Assembly: GCA_963921825.1 (NCBI GenBank)
Contig: OY997589.1
Span: 55,902,959-55,966,958, forward strand
Origin: Erodium maritimum
Lineage: Eukaryota; Streptophyta; Magnoliopsida; Geraniales; Geraniaceae
Length of the DNA stretch: 64,000 nt
Direction: 5' to 3'
Shown: positions 55,653 to 64,000 of the stretch, piece after piece
Layout: the number at the start of each line of letters is the position of its first letter
Position numbering within the stretch: the stretch's first letter is position 1
The notes under the pieces: generated by a model
The model's input: the letters and a program-made list of their open reading frames with translations, nothing else
Databases searched by the model: none
What the model was told of the DNA's origin: nothing
Made by a program: the position numbers and the translations under genes

Positions 55653-57924
55653 CTACTTGCTCAGCACCTCCCTTCTTTTTCCCTTGCCACTGCCAGTACC
55701 TGATTTAACTTGCCCATCTTCTCTATCCTCCTCATCATCGCTGTTAATCAACACAACAACTCCATCTTCGTCATCACCATCTTCCTCCTCTTCCTCATCC
55801 TCATCATCCCACTCTTCATCATCATCATATTCTTCGTCGTCATCATCAACCATATCAGCACAGATGGTGTGAAACTCGGGGGGAGGAGGGCATTCTTCAG
55901 TCTCAGCCTTATCCATCTTTATGGTTAGATGGCGAATGACTCTCTCATCTTTGTCCAACATGATTTTAAACTCATTGATCCATTTGGCATCCAACTCAAT
56001 GTTCATCAATATGTAGTGAGCCTGTGTTGCCTTCTGTATCTTGTATGCCAGTCTACGCAGCCCCCAATCACTCTTCCTCCATATCCTCCCTTTCTTCTCC
56101 CTCATAAAATCTGCAAGACCTCGAATATTACCAACTTACAGTACAGGTTTTACTTATGTTGTGAAATATGAACAAAACCGATCAACTCTAACTGAAAAGT
56201 TGTCAGCTTTGAAGAACTTATATGTAACACTCACCTTGGACTTTCTCGTTTACAGCCTCAACCTCATCCACAAACTTCTCATGAACCATGTAAACCACTT
56301 CATAGTGCCGCACTGTTTCAAAACAGAAACCAATACGAAAAATTAACAAAATATGAGATGGACTTCTATACTACACTTTCATTCAGATAAACCGCAAAAA
56401 ATACTTACTTTGATCAACATTCAATTCACTTTCCAGCTGAAGATTCAGATATTCATAAAGCTTTTCTGCAATTTAACATAGGTACAATTACTTCCAAACC
56501 ACCATATAGCCAACACAAACAAATAAATAGATCAAAATCGCTTACCTTCTTCAGCATCTTTAAAATCAGGTACAACGCTACCATCCTCTTGAACTTTTGC
56601 CTGAAGCTCAAGTAAAGCAATGTCAACCAAACATTTCATTCGAACGTGTCAAGAAGATAAAGCCCAAACCTAGGTGATCAAATTACTACCAGTAATGAAT
56701 TGAATTTGAGAAAGCCGATCTTCCCATTCCTTATATAAACCCAAGGACCAAACAAGAAACGTAAACCCAAAAGATTATGAAGAAAAGAAAGGCGATCTCA
56801 CAAAAGCTATGTAAGGCTGTATTTCTAAATCAAAGACCTTACTCATCTTTATGCATAACACAATAAGTTCTGGTCCAAAGCTACTAGTATAAAACATAAT
56901 TTATACTGCATAAAGAATCATGAACAATTTTGAAACTAATTAAAAAGTATTCTATGCTTCCAATGCCTACCATGACCAAGTGACAATGCCAAGGTTCGTA
57001 ACAATAATATATTGACATCCAAATTATCAAAAAAATTAAAAATATCATAACAATAAAAATCTTAAGGCTCTAGCTGTTAGTGCATGACGGTAAAGCCTAA
57101 AAAATCATTCTAAAACTCCCAGAGTCCAAATTAACTGAACCCCTCCCAAAATATCAGGGAGTTGAGAAACAATGATATATGGACCTCAGAAGTATCAGAA
57201 ATTGAAAAAGGCGACTATCAAATTTAAGGCTCTAACAACCACGGAAATGACTAAAGCCAAAAAAAAAAAGCATTTCTAGATAAAAATCAACTGATAATAT
57301 GCAAAACTCACCAGAAACAATAATTTACAGGCTTCCAAAATATCAAAAATCCATAAAAAGTAACAGCCAAATTTAAGGTAATAACTACTACCCGCATGAC
57401 TGCAAATCCAAAAATCAGGTAATACTAAGGCTATCAGATGAATAGCTTGTATACTTATCAGACTACTGATACATCCCTAGTTCATATAGGACTGAATCTA
57501 ATACATGTTCTGTACTCTGTTACTCAAATCGATACATCATCCAAAATCACCAGGAATGGAGAAACAACAACATATGACCTCCAATTTTTCAAATTTCAGA
57601 GAGATACCAAAATTGGGGTTCTAATTAGCACCCACATGAAGATAAAAAAAGGTGGGTTCGTAAGAAAATCACCTCTTTAAGCAGCACGGCTTCAGGGAAA
57701 AAGGCAGTGGACTCTTCCGTTCCTACAAGGAAGCCCTCTTTGTCTTCTTTCTTGAGCTTCTGAGCCTTCTTAGCGGCCACAATCACAGACCTCCTCAGCT
57801 TCATGGAAAGAGAAGGAGAAGGAGAGTTGGAGAGAAGCACGGAGGAGGAACTACGAAAACGGAACAACTCCGAAGCATTTGGATAAGGAAAGGACATTGA
57901 GGAGATGCTCAAAAGCGACTCCAT
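55653..57924 (-). CDS. RPS6: Bacterial-type ribosomal protein S6, probably plastid (bS6c) precursor
   Basis: There are five exons with GT...AG introns: 57924-57673, 56600-56546, 56465-56409, 56312-56235 and 56110-55653. The joined frame is 900 nt, 299 aa. The S6 fold begins at about residue 122 (MRHYEVVYMVHEKFVDEVEA), then SDWGLRRLAYKIQKATQAHY (161-180), LMNIE, and KDERVIRHL (201-209). These match the bacterial S6 start and its 'DWG.R.LAY.I.K...HY.LMN' core. Residues 1-60 are Ser-rich and basic, fitting a plastid transit peptide. Residues 236-280 form an Asp/Glu tail. The protein binds 16S rRNA beside bS18 in the small subunit. The gene appears intact. A mitochondrial location is the alternative. 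This is not the cytosolic eS6 protein. Confidence 0.93.
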
Positions 57925-58095
57925 GGGAACGACTGAAGTAAATAATGCTAGTAGACTCGCCAACACTGAAGAAACTATAGGATTTGGCTAACAACTTTTT
58001 TGGGGGCAGGGAATGGATTTTTTTTGTTGTAATTTTAATTAAAAAAATGGATATCAAAGTCTGCTTTGTCATATTTTGACTGGTTTTTTTTATCA
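57925..58095 (-). promoter_or_regulatory. Remaining 5' flank of the S6 gene before the MULE
   Basis: Only about 170 bp separate the S6 ATG from the MULE target duplication. No canonical TATA box stands out, and weak TATA promoters are common for plastid ribosomal protein genes. The 5' UTR and core promoter must lie here or within the MULE. Confidence 0.5.
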
Positions 58096-58104
58096 TAAAA
58101 TTTT

Positions 58105-59526
58105 GGGTAAACTTCATCCCATTACCCTAAAAATACTTGTTTTTATCTTATTACCCTAACCAAACTTTGTTGCACCTCACTACCCTAACTAAACTTTTAG
58201 TTGCACTTTCATACCCGTCGTCAACTTAACATCCATTTTTGGATGGAAAATGATAAAAAGTCCAAAATACCCCTCATTAACACTCAAATTTTCAAAAGGA
58301 TGCCATTGGTTTTCAAAAATTCTTCTTATTTATTCATTTAATATATAAATCAGTTTTTTATTTTAAAAAAAATCAGTTTATTCTTAACAAAATCAGATTT
58401 TATTTTTTTAATTTTATTTTTTATTTAAAAAAATCAGATTTTATTTTTATAAAATCTTTTTTAAAAAAATTAGCTTTTATTTTTAAATTCAGTTTTTATT
58501 TTTGTAAAATTCAGTTTTTATTTTACAAAATCAACTTTTTTTATATAAAAATCAGTTTTATTTTTTTAAAATTCATTTTTATTTAAAATTTAGTATTTAT
58601 TTAAAAATCTTTTTTTTTAAAATTTCATAATTAATTATTTAATAATTCATAATTAATATCTTATTAAATTTTTTCGTTCCATTTTTCTACCAAGATATCT
58701 TTTTTTTTTCCTTTTTCCACCAAGAACAACTTCTTCAACCTCAGTGCCCAGCTAGTTCAAAGTTCACAACAAATCCATATCTCTCAGATCCATCAACAAA
58801 TCAAGAACAATCAAATTCAAAATTCTCAGATTCATCAACAAATCAAGAGCAAAAACAATACCCAATCTCTACAAACAAACCCTAAACTAAAATCGAACTC
58901 TTCATCCTCAAAACCAAATTGAAACAAACCAGATCTATACCTCTACAAACAACCCAGATTGAAACAATACCCAATCTCTACAAACAAACCAGATCGAAAT
59001 CTGACCCCGTCGTGCCTGATTAATTTATGGATGCATGACTCAACCAAAGAGATAGAGGTTTCCGGCGATTCAGTTTCGGTGGCCCAAGACGCCTCCACCT
59101 CCTCGTTGCTCTGGGCGGTGGCCCTGCTCGGTTCTCGGAGTTCCGGCGGCGTCGACGAGGGGATGAACAGGCGGCGGCGTGCGACAAGAGGTTGGGGGTT
59201 CAGCCTGCAAATCAGACATGGAAAGGAGGTTGAAGATCTTGTGGTTGCGGGAGTGAAGTGCTTGAGAGGAAGAAGCTGCTAAGAATGAAATTAAATGAAA
59301 TGGGGGTGATGAAGTAAATTAGGGTTTCTGAATGTTTAAGGGGTATATTAGTCATTTTTTAAATGGGGTCATGTGCCATGCACATGACATTTTTCCGTCC
59401 AAAAACTAACGGTAGGTACTAAATTGACACTAAAAGTTTCGTTAGGGTAGTGAGGTGCAACGAAGTTTGGTTAGGGTAGTGAGGTGAAACCCAAGTATTT
59501 TTAGAGTAGTGAGATGAAGTTTACCC
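58105..59526. mobile_element. MULE-like element 4, TSD TAAAATTTT
   Basis: It starts GGGTAAACTTCATC and ends (reverse complement) with the same GGGTAAACTTCATC. It is flanked by exact 9-bp copies TAAAATTTT at 58096-58104 and 59527-59535. TIRs extend at least 110 bp and contain repeated CACTACCCTAAC motifs. The interior has an AT-rich TCAGTTTTTATTTT tract (58320-58680) and a GC-richer segment (59030-59280) with a 107-aa frame of unknown origin. No transposase. Confidence 0.9.
58959..59282 (+). other. Open frame in MULE 4, origin unknown
   Basis: This is a 107-aa frame. Its GC-rich half could be a captured gene piece, but the N-terminal half is repeat-derived. No domain is recognised, and it is not claimed as a gene. 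Confidence 0.3.
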
Positions 59527-59661
59527 TAAAATTTTACTGATTCATGCAAATGACACAGTATAATAAAAAGACAATAAAGCATTTATGTTTTTAATGTTGA
59601 TTTATCTTAGCTAGTTGCGTGCATTTTCTAAGAAAATATATAACTAGTTACGATGTCTATT

Positions 59662-60746
59662 AAGATCATTTGATCTCTGAATCCGTTCCTATACCGCTCT
59701 CGGCTACCCTTCGGGGTTCTTCTTCACCCTAGCTAGGGTTTACGTTTGCCGCCTCCATTTCCACTCCGTTTGCCGTCGTCCAGGATCTCTTGCAGCGATG
59801 CCCGTCCTCCGTTGCCGTCTATACGCAGCTAAGGTCGTTGATCTCTCCGTCCTTCCCTCTTCCTCGGCTACCGAAGACTTGTTACACGGCGTCGTAGGCG
59901 TGACCTTCCGCCCTGCGAGTCTACGCCGGCGTCTCCACCTGGTTCACCGGATCTACCTCTCTCCCCAGAAGATCTGGTCGCTTCGTTCTTCATCATCATC
60001 TGTACCCACGTCTGGAAATGGACGCTGACGAACAGATCCACTCCACCGTCGACTCACAGCAGGTCCGATCTGCCGCCGCCCCACTGCCCCCGTCGGGCTT
60101 CCTACCCGATGTCACGTTCTCACCTCCTTCGGTCGACAACCGCCCTCATATCCCGCCTGAGACCCGACGACCCGTCGGCAGCGTGTCCCCACTAAAGGAC
60201 AAACCGGGTGCGGGGACGGACGGAGCCCTCATCCTGTTTGAGCCGCAACCACCGGCGTTTCCATGCTGAATCTCAACTGAGACGGTTGGAGAGCTTCCAG
60301 ACCAGTCACCTCTTCCCCGACCACCAGAACTCGACAAACCGGACATCACAGAGGAGGGCCAGGCGAAGCAGGCGGAGGCGGGACAGCCTCCTATGCAGGA
60401 ATGATCTGACTCGGCAGGGGTGGGTGTGGCCGATGTTGGTCTATACCTATAGACCCGGGACAGCCAGTGTTGGGAGGTCTCGGGCAGCCTGCAACAACAA
60501 CTCAGTTTTATTGCTTGCTTTATTTTTCTATGCTTTACTTTTGGAACAATTTATTTTCTATTTTGATTAGGATTTTTCATTTCATGTATCGTTGTTTTGA
60601 GACGTTGGTAAGGAGATGTCCTGAGTTATTGCCTACGATATCAAATAGGCTATTGTTATGGGTCCATGAGCCCTGGGCGGTTACACCCTACCTTGTTTGA
60701 TTGCCTTTTGGAATTAATGCAATTCTACGATTACCCGTTTCAAAAA
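59662..60746 (+). mobile_element. 1.1-kb retroposon nested in the LINE derivative
   Basis: It is flanked by GTTACGATGTCTATT (59647-59661) and GTTACGAAGTCTATT (60747-60761), 14 of 15 matching. It has a leader with CACCCTAGCTAGGGTTTACG, a GC-rich body and the 3' end ACGATTACCCGTTTCAAAAA, an L1/SINE-like tail. Frames at 59798-60349 are short and unassigned. The layout parallels the retroposon at 53079-54294. Confidence 0.75.
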
Positions 60747-60761
60747 GTTACGAAGTCTATT

Positions 60762-61132
60762 TCTTTTACAATCGTAGCAATATGGCCATTGTTGTTATCT
60801 TATTGCCGTTTTCACCACTAATGACGTTTTTGCAACGTCCTTGAGTGCTAGTTTGACTGTCCTACCGTCGTGTCCCTCACACAAGATTATCATCCCTCTT
60901 AAGACGCAGCACAAAAGAAAACCCAAAGTCGTTCAATCTGACTCCACCCCCTCTCCACCGCTTCCTCCACGGATCACCACTACTGCAATCATGTTGTACA
61001 CCTCGGGCCTCACTCTACCGGTGACCCTCTCCATCAAACCAAAACCCTAGCCCTAACTTCCTCCCCAAGTAAACCTAAGATGGGTCCTAACCCACTTCTC
61101 AGAGACGGCCCTAAGTCTCTGAGGGGTGGGGC
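60762..61132 (+). other. LINE leader, non-coding
   Basis: This is the leader of the ORF1-only LINE. It contains TGAGTGCTAG and pyrimidine-rich stretches. The 69-aa frame at 60841-61050 is unassigned. Confidence 0.4.
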
Positions 61133-62220
61133 ATGAAGATCTCTACATGTTTAGATACTGCTCCCATTCCTCGTAATTGCTCCGGTGATTCCAGTACTAC
61201 CGAGAAAGGGCACGGTGGCTCGTTCAAGGGATGTTTCTCCGATCCTTGTTGACTCGTTGGCCCCGTCTATCCAGGTGCCCCCGCGCTTGGTGATTTCACC
61301 CATGACTAACCTACAAGAGAGCATCTTCATATGTTCTCTTAAGGAGGAGGACATGAAGGTACTAGTCTCATTCAACCCGGTAGACGTGACTATTCTGGCT
61401 TTCCAAAGCTTTAGCATGCTCGGGAAACTAGTACCCCACGGCCTCCCCCAAAGGACGTCATGTTTAGGATCATTACCAAGGCATGGGGTCGTTTGGCATC
61501 GGGTTTGGTCGTCAAGGATGTTGAACTAAGCATATTCGCATTGTACTTTGAGTCTCAGGAGGCTTGGACATGGGTTCGTGGAAACAAGCCCTGGTATTTT
61601 GATGGTGACCCATTATTACTTGGGGACATAGACCCAATGGCCCCAAATCCTCCCAAATTGGACCATCTGCAGTTTTGGGTCCTTACCAAAGAATTACAGC
61701 CATTGGTACAGACAAAACGACTATGGAGACCATTGGAGCTACTCTGGGAGATTGTGTGGACGTCCTCTGCGACCAATGAGGTCTTTGTTGGGGAGGGGCG
61801 GTCAAGGTCCGTTTCTGGCACCCTCTAGAACACCCCATGCACCGATCTCTCCTCCTCCAGTTTCGGGAGTTCAAGGATCAAGTTTGGGTCTCCCTGGCCT
61901 ATACTAAGTTGCCAAATTTCTGTTTCAACTGTGGGAGGATTGGTCATGCGGTTCGGGAGTGCGGTTGGGAGACGTTTGGGATCCCTCGCTTTGACGCCTC
62001 GCTGTTTGAGTTAAAGGCAGATAAACATGGCAAGAACTATACTACAGATTGGGAGATCAAGGAGTCCCCGGTCATCCCGTTGGGGTTTGCAGCTTTGACC
62101 TCGAACACGGTACCTAAAGACCTCTTACCTCGGGGAAGAGGGCTAATTGTAACCCCAAAAACTGTACCTAACCCATGGGCTATAGTGGATAGGGTCGAAG
62201 ATCCAGACTGGATATCTTGA
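61133..62220 (+). pseudogene. LINE ORF1 (DUF4283 + zinc knuckle), frameshifted
   Basis: Three frames join in order: 61185-61440 (VPPRLVISPMTNLQESIFIC, SLKEEDMKVLVSFNPVDVTI), 61460-61828 (VMFRIITKAWGRLASGL, WVRGNKPWYFDGDPLLLG, LDHLQFWV, typical DUF4283) and 61837-62220 (FCFNCGRIGHAVREC, a CCHC zinc knuckle). At least two frameshifts, near 61440 and 61830, break it. In the family ORF1 binds the element RNA and gives nucleic-acid chaperone activity. Confidence 0.8.
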
Positions 62221-62698
62221 GAGATCGATCAGCCCTCATCAAGTGGGTCGGTTGTCAAACCAGGGGCTAGCTTACCTGGGGCGCTAAGGATAAAGAGGAG
62301 TCAGTTGGAGAACCCCGTGAAGATCAGGAGATGGATGGTAAGCGACCTCGTCGGGAGGAATGGTAGACAATCTGGGCTTAAGGAATCCTACTCGGGATGT
62401 GTTCTTGACTAAAGTTTTTCCTCCCTCTGATACTGTTGATTTCAGGGTCGATCGCACTCCTCGCGACAAGAAGAGACCCCCCATAGGATCAAGTAGCGTT
62501 TATGCACTATCTTGAGCGGTTTTCGACAATATCGACTTTTTAGTTTTTTACTGTTTTCTTTAAAGCCAGGTGTGGCACCGACAATATGTCGTAGCGTTTG
62601 TGGAAAGGTACCTCTCGGAGGCCCTGTCTTTGTACTGACTCTCATTTAAGTTAATAAAGTTGGTAACTTTCACTCAAAAAATAAAGACAATAAAACAT

Positions 62699-63036
62699 AA
62701 AAGGATGAGGCACTAGTCCTAACCCGTAGGTTGTAGACGTTAATCATATAACTAAGTACCCCGATATTCTAGGGAAAATGGTGGGACGCTTACGCTGGTT
62801 GGTCAATTGTGGATCAGGACGTTTATTTCTTAACTCAGCCTGAAGATGCCCTTAAGGATTTATTTGAGGGGATAACGAGCATCCAAGGAGAATACCAGGA
62901 AATGGGGGAAACAGGAGGTCGGATGCCATCATCGGGAGAGGGGGATCCTTCCTTTCCTCGGCATGCTGGTGTTGGGAGCTAACGATAAGACTCCCATGTT
63001 AGGCAGGAGATCTTGTGTCATCCCAGCCTCGCTTAG
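62699..63036. other. Unassigned interval between LINE and Gypsy LTR
   Basis: From about 62779 the plus strand is open and reads WWDAYAGWSIVDQDVYFLTQ, then PEDALKDLFEGI, to a stop near 62982. It may be the end of another LINE ORF1 or host sequence. Not recognised. Confidence 0.35.
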
Positions 63037-64000
63037 TGTAAAAACCGCTCCAGGTCAACGCTAGTCAAATCGGCGAAAAATAGGAAAATTTAAATTTTTT
63101 GGACATACACCTAAATGAACCTAAATTTGACCCCGAGGGTCATATCGGACTTGAGTTGACCCCGATATCAACCAAAGGGAGTTCTGGGGGACTCAGGGCA
63201 ACTTTCTGACCAATTTGGGAAAGGTTGACTTTTTGTAGGAAAAGTTAACCGAGCGACGTTTTGGTCCGTTCGAGGCTCGTTTTGGATCCAAAAAGCTTAT
63301 CCATCGTCACAGCGGTCTTAATTGAGCCGTTTCCTTGTAGCCCATGAAGTTTCGTAATTTCTTGGAAAATGGGCCCGTTCGGGGCCCGAGACGGCCGAAT
63401 TTCGCGAATCTGACAGAAAAATATCTACAAAGATATCTTATTTAAATGGTGGGACCCACTTGCCACTTGTCACACAAGTGGTGGTGTTAGGTAACTTTGA
63501 ACAAAACAAAAGGATGAGGGGTAGTTTGTAATTAATTATTAGTGTTGTTTTTTAAAACAAAATAAAGAGAAGTAAGAAGATGAGGTCTAGGCCATTTAGA
63601 AAAAAATGAGAGAAGTAGAGAGATAAAGTGGAGAGAGAGAAGAGAAGAGAGATAAAGGAGAGAAAGTGTTGGAGTTTTGTGATTTTCCTACAATCCGACC
63701 GACGGATCGTCTCAACGGTTGAAGAATCGAGCTCCCATCGTCATTCCGTACGGTGAGAACCTATTCAATTCTCGTTTTGGTACGTTTGAATTTTAGGGTT
63801 TGAGTTTAAACGATTCAAATATGGATGGGTTTTGGTTAGAATTGGTTTAAAGATGAATGGTTGAGGTTTGGGGTTCGTTAGGAACGTTTTGGGGGGAAAA
63901 TGAATTTTTCCCATTGTGGCCGTGTGGGGCCCACTTGCCCGGGCCTCGGGTTTTTCGTGTTCGGGTGGTTTTTGACGATCCCCAAATCGATAATTCACAC
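63037..64000 (+). repeat. Gypsy family G LTR, runs off right edge
   Basis: It starts TGTAAAAACCGCTCC and aligns with the first 960 bp of 19496-22873, with more substitutions than between those two LTRs. It is either a 5' LTR or a solo LTR. The 5 bp before it are CTTAG. Confidence 0.85.

Larger units (their letters stand above)
59583..62682 (+). mobile_element. LINE derivative with ORF1 only, split by a retroposon
   Basis: It is flanked by AAAGACAATAAAGCAT (59567-59582) and AAAGACAATAAAACAT (62683-62698), 15 of 16 matching. The 3' end reads TTAATAAAGTTGG and then an A-rich tail. It holds a DUF4283/zinc-knuckle ORF1 relic, followed directly by a short 3' UTR with no endonuclease or RT. The net length without the nested retroposon is about 2.0 kb. 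This resembles half-L1 elements known in mammals. Confidence 0.65.

Noticed and set aside
55657..55928. Ser-rich plus-strand frames
   Set aside because: They are the complement of the Asp/Glu tail codons of the S6 gene.

Overview
This window is nuclear DNA of a flowering plant, most likely a eudicot. The evidence is two intron-containing host genes, plant-type LTR retrotransposons primed by initiator tRNA-Met, L1-type LINEs, and Harbinger, hAT and Mutator-like (MULE) DNA transposons. No tRNA, rRNA, CRISPR array or bacterial operon is visible. Coding capacity outside the two host genes is nearly all decayed transposon sequence.

Host genes, both on the minus strand: (1) an HS1-type stress-responsive A/B-barrel (Dabb) protein, two exons, 109 aa, at 11992-12406. 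(2) A bacterial-type ribosomal protein S6 precursor, probably plastid bS6c, five exons, 299 aa, at 55653-57924. Each has a MULE-like element inserted close to its start: about 20-35 bp beyond the TATA box of HS1, and about 180 bp upstream of the S6 start codon.

Layout. 1-3357: 5' part of a minus-strand Ty3/Gypsy element (family G), inserted in the RNase H region of a decayed Copia element (3358-6.3 kb, with a possible gag start near 10.8 kb). A LINE (6.48-9.96 kb) is inserted in that Copia. 11.2-12.55 kb: HS1 and flanks. 12.54-16.11 kb: a MULE with a second, foldback-type MULE nested inside (9-bp target duplication). 16.3-17.2 kb: an internally deleted Harbinger. 17.77-19.10 kb: a family G LTR fragment. 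19.10-42.30 kb: a nest in which an LTR-like sequence is split by a complete-ended family G element (19496-37661, TSD AATTT), itself split by an Angela/TAR-like Copia (23656-32112), and by a small old Copia (37687-41895). 42.3-54.6 kb: a LINE relic split by an hAT element (43399-48414) that hosts a Harbinger (43744-46175) and a second foldback MULE (46419-48180), followed by a third MULE, a second Harbinger (50653-52674) and a 1.2-kb retroposon with a 16-bp TSD. 55.65-57.92 kb: the S6 gene. 58.1-59.5 kb: a MULE with a 9-bp TSD. 59.6-62.7 kb: an ORF1-only LINE derivative with a nested retroposon. 63037-64000: another family G LTR running off the right edge.

The most notable point is a pair of Harbinger elements about 4.5 kb apart with related, motif-rich ends. 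One carries only Myb/SANT-like ORF1-type genes and the other carries only the DDE transposase. The transposase is broken by a single 14-bp tandem duplication. ORF1 is broken at a 4-bp repeat. Other points are a Gypsy element with intact ends but the whole RT-RNase H-integrase core deleted, two foldback MULEs with expanding tandem-repeat cores, and a cluster of retroposons lacking ORF2.
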